DNA of 64,000 bases from Terebella lapidaria (GCA_949152475.1 OX424568.1:13987667-14051666); one strand, 5' to 3'; shown: positions 12,818-23,960, numbered from the stretch's first letter. Translations and numbers: made by a program. Notes: a model not told the origin generated them from the sequence alone.

Positions 12818-14226
12818 ACAGTGGCTGATTCATGCCATAATGTGTTTGTCCTGAAGAGTTTTCGTCGCGACTTTAATTCTGACGACGGAAATGATTAAAA
12901 TCGCGACCGAAACGTTTTCGCTGCAGCGGAAATATTCTCGCCACGACCAAAACATTCTCGTTGCAGCGAAAATAGTTGTTGTCGCAACTGAAACATTTTG
13001 GTCGCAGCGAAAACCATTGTTGCCGCGACCAAAACATTCTCGCCGCAGCGAAAACTATTGTTGCCGCGACCAATACATTTCTGCTGCAGCGAGAATAATT
13101 ACCACCGCGGCGATAATTGCACTTAACTTTGAATATTAGCCGCGGCGATAATTGCAATAAAAAATCATTTGTTCTCTTTGAGGTGATGAAAGAAAAAAGT
13201 TCTAACACGTATGGCCATTCTCACCGCGGCGATAATCATTTTCGCTGCAGCGAGAATGTTTTGGTCGCGGCTATAAGTATTTAAATCACGGCGAGAACTA
13301 TTTCGCTGCAGCGAAAATGATTATCGCCGCAGCGATAATGTTTTTGTCGCAGCTAAAAGTATTTAATTCGCGGCGAGAATGTTTTCGACGCAGCGAAATG
13401 TTTTTGGTCGCGGATTTAATGATTCTGGTCGCGACTTAAATTATTTCAGTCGTCACAATTAAATTCGCGACCAAAACTATTCGGGAGAAACGCATTATGG
13501 CATGAATCTACGGTGGCTGATTCATGCCATAATGTGTTTGTCCTGAAGAGTTTTCGTCGCGACTTTAATTCTGACGACGGAAATGATTAAAATCGTGACC
13601 GAAACGTTTTCGCTGCAGCGGAAATATTCCCGCCGCGACCAAAACATTCTTGTCGCAGCGAAAATAGTTGTTGTAGCAACTAAAACATTCTCGCCGCAGC
13701 GAAAACCATTGTTGCCGCGACCAAAACATTCTCGCCGCAGCGAAAACTATTGTTGCTGCGACCAATACATTTCTGCTGCAGCGAGAATACTTACCGCCGC
13801 GGCGATAATTGCACTTAACTGTGAATATTCGCCGCGGCGATAATTGCAATAATAAACAATTTGTTCTCTTTGAGGTGATGAAAGAAAAGCGTTCTAACAA
13901 GTATGGCCATTCTCGCCGCGGCGATAATCATTTTCGCTGCAGCGAGAATGTTTTGGTCGCGGCTATAAGTGTTTAAATCGCGGCGAGAACAATTTCGCTG
14001 CAGCGAAAATGATTTTGGTCGCGACGATAATGTTTTTGCCACAGCTAAAAGTATTTAATTCGCGGCGAGAATGTTTTCGCTGCAGCGAAAACGTTTTGGT
14101 CGCGGATTTAATGATTTCGGTCGCGATTTAAATAGTTTCAGTCGTCACAATTAAATTCGCGACGAAAACTGTTCAGGAAAAACGCATTATGGCAAGAATC
14201 AGCCACCGTATGAATCAGACACCGTA
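12818..14226. mobile_element. Double TIR element made of short CG-rich palindromic modules
   Basis: Two head-to-tail units of about 692 bp (12821-13512 and 13513-14211). Each is bounded by a long terminal inverted repeat beginning GTGGCTGATTCATGCCATAA and running on through TTTTCGTCGCGA, over about 55 bp. The outer flanks are TA dinucleotides (before 12819 and after about 14225), which fits a TA-target MITE. Inside, words of 8-14 bp such as TTTTCGCTGCAGCGAAAA, GTCGCGACCAAAA and CCGCGGCGA recur every 22-28 bp in both orientations. The frames this creates are by-products of the repeat; there is no coding evidence. Confidence 0.65.
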
Positions 14227-14591
14227 CAAATGTCTACCCCAAATCCTTACAGTAGACTAAATTCTGACATGGCGAAATGGGGCGGAAAATGACTCAAACC
14301 GGGCGTCCAAAGAATTGTGGTTTTGTCCAACTTCCCATATTTTGAGAACTTTAGACTTTTGATATGTTGCTCATCATATATTTCTGTAATCAAATCACAA
14401 ATGATATGTAGTTTTGCAATTTTTTTCCTATCTGACCCCATTTGGGCCATAAAAGCCCTGGACTATATGTGTAAATATCTTTCAAGTGTCGAAGCCGATA
14501 TCACGAATCAGTACGAAAACTGGTTACACCCTTCTTGAAAATACATGTAGAAAGATTTCCAGAAATAAAAAACTTATGTATACTACGTGCG

Positions 14592-14821
14592 CATTATATA
14601 CGAGGCAAGATAATAGCTTCCACGCAGCTAAAACATACCCACCAAGTGGATTTACCTTCGTATAGAATATATGTAGCTGCAGTGTTCGCTGTTTTCATCC
14701 CGTCACTTGTCAGTCGGCTACTGAACTATAAGAACGGAGTTCAACTTAAGAGATACTAGTATCAAAGACGTATTCACAAGAAGTCTGAGAACATACAATA
14801 CATACTAGTAAGAAGACAATG
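14592..14821 (+). promoter_or_regulatory. Probable promoter and first exon of a membrane-protein gene
   Basis: About 300 bp from 14520 to 14830 is conserved with a second copy at 50505-50715 (for example CCCTTCTTGAAAATACATG, and AAGTCTGAGAACAT just before the ATG). Both copies end in ATG directly followed by a strong splice donor: ATG-GTAAGAG at 14819-14828 and ATG-GTAAGTG at 50709-50718. A TATA-like TTATATACGAG near 14594 matches TATACCGAG in the copy. I read this as a promoter plus a first exon that contributes only the start codon. The next exon found at 22077 begins in phase 0, which would fit. A further small exon in between cannot be excluded. Confidence 0.4.
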
Positions 14822-16260
14822 GTAAGAGAAATGATGGATTTGTTCTTAAGAGATGTGTTTATGAGAGTTTTGTATTATACTAAAACAATGAACATTGGAA
14901 TAAATATTTGATAAAAATACATATTTTGAACTGGAGAAGACCCTATGAATGAAATGACATGATATCGTAGGATGTTCATACGCATATATCTAAAAAAAAA
15001 ACCTACTTTTTAAAAATAGAAAATGCACTTTTCAAATTAACGGGACTAATTCAGTATTGATGAACATACACGTACGTAGCCTGCTGGTAGAATATATAAC
15101 ACGCGTCAAAGATGTCCGTTTATTTGAAATGAAACTGAGGGGAATTTATAGCGTATCGTGTCATTTATAAATAGACATTGACGAATGGTTGTACAATAAC
15201 ATATACCGTAGTGTATGTACACGCAAGCATACAGGTATTGCCCTATGTCCTAGATACACTGTACAATATCAGCCAGAACTGGAAGACAACTATGCAAGAC
15301 TTGAGTAGCTATGGCGCCCCGTTCGTGCCACCAAAAAGGGAAGTTATTTTTGACATTAGAGCGTTGGGGGCGAAGCCCCCAACTCTCTACATGTCTATGT
15401 GCTGACTTTTTCATGGAGGTTTCATGCCAACCTATCGACGCCCGTTTTCGCATGTAAACCTTTGTACACCTACTTCAAATGAGTATTTTCTTCGTCCTTG
15501 ACATAAAATCTCTCGATTTGATGGCAAGCTTTGAATATTCCACAGATATATAATGCATAAATCGATGTGTTAGGTTTGAGAAAATTACGCAAAATGGTCA
15601 GCTCGTCTGGAAAACGTCAAAATGGCGGAGCCGATGGGAATTCACGTTCCCAGAATGCAAAGCAAATTTTACCGCAATGACGCGTACTTTGGAACGTACA
15701 ATTTTCTGTGCAGCATTTTGTGCATGCATGTACATGTAACCTTGCGTGCGGCCTTCTTTGGCGTAATGAAGTAAACACAACGTTTCGTCTACGGTACCAC
15801 GACTACATTCACCGTAATTGGACATATTTTATCACATGACAAGGTGTTCCATGCTCGGTTGCGAAACCTTTTTATTTTAAACTGGTCTTTTAATTTACTC
15901 AGTATGCATGTGTTATCTATATCATGATATCAGATGCAGATATTCCTCATAGTTTCCAATATTTTAAGGATATTTTATTGAGGTTCAATATCATTTTATC
16001 AGGCGTATCTGTGTCATTGAGTTCAAAATAAATGTTTACTCATTAGGAATATGATTGAAGTAGGCCTATGTGTTTCATCATAACATACGGGAATGAATTG
16101 GAATCATGTGGGACATGATATGTTTCAATTTCCTTTTTTTTTAAAGGGGGGGGGGGGGAGGGGAGTGTGTAAGATATATTCAGGTCTCGTGGTGCTGATG
16201 ATGTGCTCGAGCTCTAATTTTGTCTCCCGCAGTTAGCTGCATTTTCTTGTTTTATTTATC

Positions 16261-16517
16261 TCATACGTATGAAATAAAAAGTCATACATAGGAGATACTA
16301 ACATATACGTATGAGATAACAAGTCATACGTAGGAGATACTAACACATACGTATGAGATATTAAGTCATACGTAGGAGATACTATGACATATGTAGGAGA
16401 TACTAAGTCATACGTAGGAGATACTATGACATACGTAGGAGGTACTAAGTCATACGTATGAGATACTAAGTCATACGTAAGAGATACTATGTCATACGTA
16501 GGAGATACTATGACATA
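16261..16517. repeat. 21 bp minisatellite, left part
   Basis: Unit CATACGTAGGAGATACTAAGT with small changes, about 12 copies. It is interrupted by the LTR retrotransposon and continues at 20545. The long open frame over it is a result of the 21 bp (7-codon) period. Confidence 0.9.
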
Positions 16518-16681
16518 TGTTGTGTTTTCTTGTAGAAAATTACAGTTTGTTGTATGTTTAGGTCGCAGTAACAACCATGAGGTTGGGTACATACATTTAT
16601 TACAAGCGAACCGTAGATATCGAACATGGCATAAAACAGTATTTGCGAACTGCGGATTTACATGTAAGGCTTATCACAACA
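16518..16681 (-). repeat. 3' LTR of the Mag-like element
   Basis: TG...CA ended, 164 bp, matching 20381-20544 except for a G/A difference near 16588 / 20450. Confidence 0.95.
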
Positions 16682-16692
16682 TCCCCCTTTCT
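16682..16692 (-). promoter_or_regulatory. Polypurine tract
   Basis: On the - strand AGAAAGGGGGA abuts the 3' LTR, the usual place for the plus-strand DNA primer. Confidence 0.8.
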
Positions 16693-16798
16693 GCAAATAA
16701 GGTGTTGTACTTTACAAAACTATCTAACATGCAAACAGTCAGAATGTCATTTCCTGAAATAAAAAAAACACTCAACATGATAAATTGTGAAGTCAACG

Positions 16799-17791
16799 TT
16801 AGCCATTGTATTTCTGTGGCCGCTTAATCAGCCTTCCGTATCGAGAATGTCTCTCGTTTGTTCTGTTCCTTTGTTGTTGAGGCTGCGGTTGGAGTGTTGT
16901 GTCTGCGGGTTGTGCTTGACCAGTTTCCTGTTCCTGATCAGCCTGTTGCTGTTCTGTGCCTATGACGGTTGGGGTCTCCTGAAATTGCACAACTATTTCT
17001 CGCAGCTGGGAGCGGTTCCGCCTCACTCTCATTCCATTTGGCAGCTCTACGATATAGCATCGTGGTTCAGCGCAGACCTGCACAATCGTCCCTGGTGTCC
17101 ACCTGTCGGTGCGCTGGTCCAGAACCCTCACTCTTTGTCCTGGTCTGAGTGCTGGAAGTTCTGTCTTAGCTGAAGTGTTGTAGCGTCGTACCATCTGCTC
17201 TTTCTTGGCTTCATTCTTGTCTTTCACGCTATTTTCTGTCGGATATGTGTGGCTTGGTAGTATTGTGTTAACTTTCCGTCCGAACATGACTTCTGCAGGT
17301 GATGCTGCCCCGCTTTCGATCGGTGTTGCTCGTATGTTCAGTAGGGCTAATCCTAGGTCCTCTCCTTTCTGAAGGGTTTTCTTTATCAGCGGTTTTACGT
17401 GACCTATGTGTCGCTCCACAAATCCATTACTCTGTGGGAAGTGTGGGGAGCTGGTGACATGATTGATCTCCCAAGTGTTTATGAAGGATTTGAATGGTGA
17501 GCCAGTATATTGTGGTCCGTTGTCTGTCATCAATTCATCAGGGCGCCCGAAGATGGCACAGTAGGCTCGGATTTTGTTTGCAACTGCTTGACTTGTGACA
17601 GGTGTTGTCATAGCATCAATGAGTGGATATTTGGAGTGTCGATCCACAATGATGAGATATTGCTTGCCTTCATGATCTCGAATAAGTCTGATGCAATGTA
17701 TTGCCACGGTTTTTCTGGGATCTTGTGTGGCATGAGAGGTTCTCTTCGGTTCTTGTGTTGTAGTTCCTGGCACTCGTTGCAATTCTGGCAC
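16799..17791 (-). pseudogene. Integrase core and C-terminal part, Mag-like element
   Basis: Carries the later two acidic residues of the integrase triad: the aspartate in LMTDNGPQYTG and the glutamate in QSNGFVERHI, followed by a basic C-terminal region and a Gln-rich tail. The first aspartate lies in the preceding frame (17608-18063), so a frame change separates them near 17.65-17.75 kb. The stop is at 16799, about 120 nt before the polypurine tract. As it stands this copy cannot make a continuous integrase. It is the last part of pol in a Ty3/gypsy element. Confidence 0.85.
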
Positions 17792-18063
17792 ATTGTTACA
17801 ATTTCGTCACCTATCTTCGGCCAGTACACACTTTCTCGTGCCAGGTATCTTGTTTTTTCGATGCCTTGATGGCCTTGGTGGAGCTGTTTCAGTATTTCCT
17901 GGCGCATGTTACCAGGAATGAGTATTTGTCTGCCCTTGAAGATTACTCCAGACTCTACTGCTAGTTCGTCTCTGACTGACCAGTATACTCGGAGTTGTGG
18001 TTGTAGGTCAGAGATCTTTTCTGGCCAACCTGTAGAGATTGAGGCTCTGTAGGATACTGTCAT
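17608..18063 (-). pseudogene. Integrase zinc-binding region, Mag-like element
   Basis: Contains the HHCC zinc-binding pattern (HQGHQGIEKTRYLARESVYW, then C-x2-C in MCQNCNECQ) and the first catalytic aspartate in WQYIASDLFEI. It overlaps the frame upstream (ending 18008) and the one downstream, and differs from both by frame changes. These are breaks in what should be a single pol frame. Confidence 0.8.
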
Positions 18064-20455
18064 TCTTGGTTTCGTCTCGGAGCTTCTGCTGTTTGTTCGC
18101 AGAGAAGTTTATCAGTGCAGTTGACAGGGTGGTCGGGTCTTCGAGGATACCATCCACTCTCATGTCTAGGTCAAACTCGGATGAATGCCTGCCTGCTACA
18201 GGGATGCGGCTCAGGGCATCTGCCAGTGTCATCTCCACGCCTGGTCTGTGTATGATGTCAAACATGTAGCCTTGTATCTTGAGTAACATGCGCTGTAGCC
18301 GAGGTGGTGCTGCGTGTATTGGTTTCTGACATATGTTGATAAGCGGCTTGTGGTCAGTTACCACTGTGAATCGTCGGCCATACAGATATGTGTGATATCT
18401 ATGTATGCCGAAGACGATCGCTAACATCTCACGCTCGAAGTTGCTATACCGCGATTCTGTATTTGTCAGGGATTTCGAAGCGAATGCTACCGGTTTGCCT
18501 CGTTGTAACAGTGCAGCGCCTAGGCCTTTCTGTGAAGCATCAACTTCAAGCTGAAGAGGTGCTGTAGTGTCATAGTAGCTCAAACATGCCTCATTTGTGA
18601 TACTGTTGTTTAAGTCCTTGAAGCAGGTTTCATATGACTCATCCCACGTCCAGGGTATGTCTTTTTTCAGTAGTTGCCTCAGTGGTTGAGCCCTGGATGA
18701 CAGCTGTGGAATGAATTGCCCCATGTAGGTTAGCAATCCGAGGAAACTCTGTAGTTCTGTCTTGTTTGTTGGTGCCTGCATTTCTTTGATGTCCTTGACC
18801 TTCAACGGGTCTGGTCTGATACCTTTACTGGTATACATGTTACCAAAGAATGTCACACTTTCTTGTTTGATGTGACACTTGGAGCTGTTGAAAACGAGTC
18901 CAACTTCTGCTGCTCTGTCCATGAGTTTCTGCAGGTTCTTGTCATGGCTCTCCTCATCTTCTCCATAGACAATGATGTCGTCAGCAATGTTAACGATGCC
19001 TTCCAGAGGTTCCACGATCTGATCCATCTTTGCTTGAAAGATATCTTGCGAGATATTAAGTCCAAATGGCAGCCGTTGCCAGCAGTAGCGCCCAAATGGT
19101 GTACGGAATGTTGTTATCAGCTGTGACTCTCTGCTGAGGTGTATGGCCCAATATCCTGCCTTTGCATCCAGTTTGCTGAATATCTTTGCATTATTCAGCA
19201 TTGGATTGAGTTCTTCGATGGTTGGAACTTTGTGTGGGCAGCGTTTCAGGTTTTGATTTAGACGTTGCGGATCAATACATATCCGGAGGCTTCCATCTGG
19301 TTTGGTGCTGAAGGCCATGCTTGAACACCAGTCAGTGTGTTCGTCTACTCGTCTGATAATGTTCTGTTCTTCTAGTCTTTTCAATTCGGATTTCAGCATG
19401 TCTTTGATGTGGATCGGACATTTCCTCGGACTGTCTATATGTGGTTCGGCATCTTCTCGGAGGTGCAATGTTACCTCGCCTTCTAGGTTTCCAATTTTAT
19501 CAAATTGGTTTGGGTAGGCATTCTTCAGGTCTTGGACATCTTTGATTTGTAGTGGCTTGTTCTGGGTACACAGAGCGTGTGCATTGATTGTGACTACGTT
19601 CAGTAGCTCTGATGTTGGTAGTCCGAGTACAGCTGGGCCTGGTACGTTTACCACATAGAAGGTTGTTTTTATCCAGGATCTGGATCTGTATCGACACATG
19701 ATGTCCATTGTGCCTAGACAGTGTATTTCCTGAGCATTGTAGGCGATCAATCTGGTATTTGTGGGCTTCAGAATTTTTCTTGTTTCAACAGTTTCACCGT
19801 ACATCTGCTTCAGTGTACGCAGTGGAAGTGTATTGCCTGACGCACCAGTGTCTATCTTCAATCTTAGTGAATAATTGTCACCCCATAGTCCTGGTGGTTG
19901 TATGTCGAGCACAACATAGGCTTCTGACCGTTTTTCTCCAGATTCGATTTCATCCAACTCCAGAGAATCGAACGTTTTCTGGTACGTTCCCGGCTCTGGC
20001 TCATCCGGCTTAGAAACTTCATGTACCCTCGGGTTTTTCCTATCATCTGTACTGCGACTCGGAGTTGAAGATCTGTATCTTGATCTGTTGCGGCGTTGAG
20101 GTGTTTGTATTCTCCTTCTATTGTGACTCGGTGAAGCTCCAGGCCTACTTTTTCGCTGTTTTCCGGTTCTGCAGCATATTTTCCAGTGCCCCACATTTCC
20201 ACATTCATCGCAAGTGTCGTTGAATGCTGGGCAATTGCGTGGTCTGTGTGTTGTACCACAGTATGTGCATATTTTCTGTCTCGCACGTGGTTTGAAGGTG
20301 TGCACGTCTTTGGAGGGTTTTTCTAGCTCCTGTAGGTGACTGCGACCTGCAGTGATTGCTTCGTGCTTTCTCTGCCACCATGTTGTGTTTTCTTGTAGAA
20401 AATTACAGTTTGTTGTATGTTTAGGTCGCAGTAACAACCATGAGGTTGAGTACAT
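18008..20455 (-). CDS. Gag zinc knuckles, protease, reverse transcriptase and RNase H, Mag-like element
   Basis: An 815-codon frame. In order: about 25 residues encoded inside the LTR, then the primer-site region, two Gag CCHC-type knuckles (CTYCGTTHRPRNC and CDECGNVGHWKICC, residues about 58-90), an aspartic protease site DTGA (about residue 205), reverse transcriptase with LPFGL and an IADD catalytic motif (18977-18988; most relatives have Y at the first position), and RNase H (LEVDASQKGLGAALL, TDHKPL). The ATG at 20455 lies within the 5' LTR. Capsid is absent. Knuckles, protease and RT are in one frame, so no frameshift signal separates gag from pol here. The frame ends where the integrase reading frame changes. 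Motifs make the assignment secure; whether the protein is made is unknown. Confidence 0.88.
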   Translation of the reverse strand: MYSTSWLLLRPKHTTNCNFLQENTTWWQRKHEAITAGRSHLQELEKPSKDVHTFKPRARQKICTYCGTTHRPRNCPAFNDTCDECGNVGHWKICCRTGKQRKSRPGASPSHNRRRIQTPQRRNRSRYRSSTPSRSTDDRKNPRVHEVSKPDEPEPGTYQKTFDSLELDEIESGEKRSEAYVVLDIQPPGLWGDNYSLRLKIDTGASGNTLPLRTLKQMYGETVETRKILKPTNTRLIAYNAQEIHCLGTMDIMCRYRSRSWIKTTFYVVNVPGPAVLGLPTSELLNVVTINAHALCTQNKPLQIKDVQDLKNAYPNQFDKIGNLEGEVTLHLREDAEPHIDSPRKCPIHIKDMLKSELKRLEEQNIIRRVDEHTDWCSSMAFSTKPDGSLRICIDPQRLNQNLKRCPHKVPTIEELNPMLNNAKIFSKLDAKAGYWAIHLSRESQLITTFRTPFGRYCWQRLPFGLNISQDIFQAKMDQIVEPLEGIVNIADDIIVYGEDEESHDKNLQKLMDRAAEVGLVFNSSKCHIKQESVTFFGNMYTSKGIRPDPLKVKDIKEMQAPTNKTELQSFLGLLTYMGQFIPQLSSRAQPLRQLLKKDIPWTWDESYETCFKDLNNSITNEACLSYYDTTAPLQLEVDASQKGLGAALLQRGKPVAFASKSLTNTESRYSNFEREMLAIVFGIHRYHTYLYGRRFTVVTDHKPLINICQKPIHAAPPRLQRMLLKIQGYMFDIIHRPGVEMTLADALSRIPVAGRHSSEFDLDMRVDGILEDPTTLSTALINFSANKQQKLRDETKNDSILQSLNLYRLARKDL
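20363..20380 (-). promoter_or_regulatory. Primer binding site, Mag-like element
   Basis: The - strand TGGTGGCAGAGAAAGCAC begins directly at the LTR edge with the TGG that pairs with tRNA CCA ends. I could not match the rest confidently to a particular tRNA. Confidence 0.6.
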
Positions 20456-20544
20456 ACATTTATTACAAGCGAACCGTAGATATCGAACATGGCATAAAAC
20501 AGTATTTGCGAACTGCGGATTTACATGTAAGGCTTATCACAACA
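20381..20544 (-). repeat. 5' LTR of the Mag-like element
   Basis: TG...CA ended, 164 bp; the ATG opening the long frame (20455) lies in it. Confidence 0.95.
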
Positions 20545-20549
20545 ACATA

Positions 20550-20757
20550 CTCATACGTACATGAGATACTATCTCATACGTATGACTTATTATCTCATAT
20601 GTATGAGATAGTATCTCCTACGTATGACTTATTATCTCATACGTATGACTTAGTATCTCAAACATTTGACTTTTTATCTCATACGTATGACTTTTTATTT
20701 CATACGTAAGACTTAGTAACTCATACGTATGAGATACTATCTCATACGTATGAGTTA
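20550..20757. repeat. 21 bp minisatellite, right part
   Basis: Continuation of the array interrupted at 16517, with CATACGTATGAGATACTAT-type units in both orientations. Confidence 0.85.
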
Positions 20758-20819
20758 GACAAAAAATAAATTATCTTTTTTGTGGCACGAACGGGGCGCC
20801 ATAAGTAGCAATATAAAAC

Positions 20820-21946
20820 CACGTCTGTGATGCGACTATCCCGGGACTGCGACTATCCCGTGAAACCGACAGCAAACTGTGCCTAAATGCCTATCACATG
20901 CCACCGTAGAACGTCGATAAACGCCCAATGTGCTTTTGAATAAACAATGGTTCAATACTTCAATACCAGGGGCGGATCCAGGATTTTTGAATAGGGGGGT
21001 TGCTCTTCCTAAATGTACATAATCTTGAATTAGTGTGAGCGAGCGTAGCGAGCGAAGCCTTTTGCGCTCTGGGGGTTCGGGGGGCGTCCCCTGAGAAATT
21101 TTTGGAATTTAGTGTTTCTGAGATGGTTTTTAAGGTGTATTTTACAACTGTACCTTGTGAAACCAATAAGTAGAATTTTACTTTAGGTGTCTGCTTAGTT
21201 CTGTTGTAAATGGCAAATGAAGGATAGATTTTCAAAATAAGGAAGGTCTAATAGTCCTACCATTCTAATGCTGTTCTAAGGTTCTTATGCACCAGACATG
21301 GTGATGGTCAATCGTTTAATAATAAAGATGAGATATAATTATCTTCAAAGTTATGCCTACATCCATAGTTATATAAAACTCTGTCTGAAACGAACAAATA
21401 AATAAAAAAAAATATCCCATGTGTATATTCAATGACAGTTTCAGTATGAAGTCCAAGTGTGTCGAACTAGATTTATTATTGGAGGGGGTGGGGGGTGGCA
21501 AGCTGGTTAGAGGAGTCAAGCGACCGAGCGAAGTGAGGTGGATAGGTGGTAGCTTACACGGCGTGGGGTCTGGGGCCCGCTCAAGGGCCCCAGAAGCCAG
21601 AGCTTTTTTCATGTTCTGTGGTTGATTCTGAGCTCACTCTGGCTCTGATTGAGTATTTTTCATTCCACACATGCATGTAAATATTGCTGGTACATGTATT
21701 AAAATTTATGTATCACGAAACTACTCGTTATCACTTCACATATTATATGTTATATAACTTAAAGAACTCATGAATAATGACACTCAATTGCATAATTATT
21801 GACCAACGAATGTTAGGTCCATGTAACGCTGTAATGCACCTTAACATATTTCTGAGTCACAGATTTTTTGTTGTTGAAAATATATTGTGGGGCTCCCGAG
21901 ATTCCAAGGATAGTCGCAGTCCCGGCATAGTCGTATCACACACGTC
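20820..21946. mobile_element. ~1.1 kb DNA element with 40 bp inverted ends
   Basis: Left end 20820-20859 (contains CGGGACTGCGACTATCC) and right end 21907-21946 are inverted copies with about five differences in 40 bp. Inside are two segments with GAGCGTAGCGAGCGAAG and GACCGAGCGAAGTGAGG text, common in invertebrate repeats. No transposase frame is visible, so it is non-autonomous. Confidence 0.6.
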
Positions 21947-22076
21947 CATGTAGCTTTAATTTATATATTTGATTGCTGTGTTAAATTTACTTTTACATTC
22001 AAATCATTCACGAACCCAAATTTTATTTTCACTGAATATTGATTGTGATATATTCATGAAAAAAATTATCGTGTAG

Positions 22077-22182
22077 GATATTTCATGTGACTACCCGGGG
22101 AAGAAAATGACATGCGAGCTGATCCTCAATTTTGTTCTGATGGTGATCGACGGTAATGAATGGGGGAACGTGAAGGAACCAG
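22077..22182 (+). CDS. Internal exon of a small multi-pass membrane protein gene
   Basis: A 106 nt exon with acceptor GTGTAG (22071-22076) and donor GTAACC (22183). It encodes 35 residues plus one base, including the hydrophobic run CELILNFVLMVID. A paralogous exon with the same acceptor (CGTGTAG) and donor (GTAAC) lies on the - strand at 51639-51748. The one-base overhang joins in phase with the exon at 48363, 26 kb downstream, once the nested retrotransposons are taken as intron. Conservation of splice sites and reading frame between copies supports a real exon. The protein family is not recognised; with the last exon it would have about three hydrophobic segments, in a product near 98 residues if no exon is missing. 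Confidence 0.55.
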
Positions 22183-22699
22183 GTAACCACGGCAACGGAA
22201 GCACATATAGTAAAGTTATTGAATCTACAATAGGCCTATACATTACACAGTAGATACAATCTGACCTGCAAGCATAGACCTGCAGAAATGCCTTTATAAT
22301 TTCCTCGTTCATTTTTCTTTTTATGTCTTCCTACGCGCATGGGATCCCTAAATATTTCAGATGCCAAATTTCCACACCTAGGCAGAAATAATTTGTAGAA
22401 GAACCATATTTTCTATCTGGCTCTGGAGTATGTGAGGACGAAATCAGTGTTGATTTTGTGACTTGGATTACGGACATTAACTGAAAAAGTATTCAGGCAA
22501 TGGCTACAGAACTTGTAACTCTTCGCTCTAGACACAAATGGTTGGAGGAAATAGCCCAATAAGGATGAACTTTGACATTGACTTGAATTTTCAGGCTACC
22601 GGTAGGACCTATGATCCGATAACCTAATGCCGTCGCTTTGCGTGCGTCGTCCTTCAGACCGTCCATCCACACTTTCATCTTTAAAGTTTACGGTCGAAT

Positions 22700-23960
22700 C
22701 TTTCTAAAATTTCGCACAAAAATGCTTAAAATATATCGAGAAAGAGGTATTCTTTTAGGTATTTTTTATTTTATATTTTAGCATTCTTTCAAAATGGCGG
22801 CCATTTTAAACTAAAATGGCAAATGTTCGACTGTGACAGCCATTTTTTCAAGAACAATCCGATCAGTCTTGAGAATGTTATATCAGAACATGGTAATTGG
22901 TGTCCTTGATATTTTGCATAGAGATGGAGTGCCTTGAATGTTCAAAAGGCCCCAAAACCTAGGCTCATATGACCCCAAAAAAGCCAAAAATTCAGTTTTT
23001 AGGTTACCAAACCTTGGATTTGGCCATTTTCTCAAAAACTGTCTGACCACTTTTGAGATTTTTGTTTCAAAAGATTCCCCTCATGTACCTGACATGTATA
23101 AGTTTCAATGCCCTTGTATAGCCGGTTTGCGCGTGGCGGCCATTCTGATTTTTTCAAGGGTCGGCGCAAAAGAAATGTTCCCCTCCCCAAATCAAGTCAT
23201 TATGATTTCCAGCCAAAAAGAAAAAAAAATCGCCCTTTTTTTAAAAATTGTTTGGACTTGGTCCATTCAAAGAAGAAAACTTATATCGCGATTTCAGTGG
23301 TGACCTTGAATTTGACATTCAATAACCTTGAAAGGTCAAATCTTCAGAAAAATTTTTTTCGTCCCAACTCAAGCCACTGAAGATTCGTTTTGAGTGATTT
23401 CTAGCCGAAAAGAATAACAAAAATGTTCCCCCTTTGAAAACTTTTATAGACTTGGGAGTTTTCACCCAGTTTTTCCTTTATAATGGGGGTTGTATGGAGT
23501 AAACTCCTAGAACACTTCAAGATAGAGCTTAAATTGTGACACATTTAAATGGGAAGTCGCATATGGCGAATTTACAGATGACCTTGAATTCGACCTTGAA
23601 AGGTCAAAACGGCAATTTTGGTGGAAAAAGTTGTGGTTTAACACTAAACATTTCTCCGGTAACCTTTCATAGCCTTTGGGCTAGTTTGGCTGTTTTCTTG
23701 AAAACTATCTGATATGTTTGGAGATTTTTGTTTCTGAACATGATAATTGGGGTCCTTGACACTGTATGAATATGGAGTGCTGTAAACCAATCGATGGGAC
23801 CAAAATCCGCGTTCAAGAGGCCCAAAAAAGGACCAAAATTAAGTTTTTGGCTGTTTTCTTGAAAATTTTCGATCATTTTAAGATTTTTGTTTCAATACAT
23901 GGTGATTGGGGTCTTTGACATTGTTCATGACGATGGAACGCCTTGATTAGCTGAAGAGGC
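22700..23960. repeat. Degenerate ~160 bp repeats with CAAGGTCA and AAAATGGCGGCC words
   Basis: Text such as GAACATGGTAATTGGTGTCC (22886), GAACATGATAATTGGGGTCC (23736) and CATGGTGATTGGGGTC (23898) recurs, each followed by ATGGAGTGCC- or ATGGAACGCC-like text. Nuclear-receptor-type CCTTGAAAGGTCAA words occur between. No coding evidence. Confidence 0.5.

Larger units (their letters stand above)
16513..20549 (-). mobile_element. LTR retrotransposon, Ty3/gypsy Mag/SURL-like, capsid-less copy
   Basis: Two 164 bp LTRs (16518-16681 and 20381-20544) start TGTTGTG and end CACAACA. The element is flanked by a 5 bp target duplication ACATA (16513-16517 and 20545-20549). I see one difference between the LTRs, so insertion is fairly recent. 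Transcription is on the - strand. A TGG-initial primer site adjoins the 5' LTR and a purine tract adjoins the 3' LTR. At 4.03 kb it is short for a gypsy element: the coding part begins at the Gag zinc knuckles, so the capsid region is missing. It then runs protease, reverse transcriptase, RNase H and integrase, with two frame changes in the integrase part. Its insertion in a minisatellite lies in the presumed first intron of the membrane-protein gene, antisense to it. Confidence 0.95.
15308..20809. mobile_element. Possible TIR element carrying a minisatellite, split by an LTR retrotransposon
   Basis: GGCGCCCCGTTCGTGCCAC at about 15312, with flanking bases over about 44 bp, reappears inverted at 20765-20809. 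Between them lie about 0.9 kb of unique sequence, then a 21 bp minisatellite on both sides of the LTR retrotransposon at 16518-20544. Without that insert the element would be about 1.5 kb. No target duplication was established, so this may instead be two separate copies of a short repeat. Confidence 0.35.

Noticed and set aside
12873..14042. Frames of 75-111 codons on both strands in the palindrome array
   Set aside because: They arise from the repeated short words; the same residues recur in both strands and no domain is present.
16233..16592. 119-codon frame with repeated SPTYD-like heptads; also a CRISPR-like look
   Set aside because: A 21 bp minisatellite gives a 7-residue period. There are no unique spacers, no cas genes, and the setting is eukaryotic.
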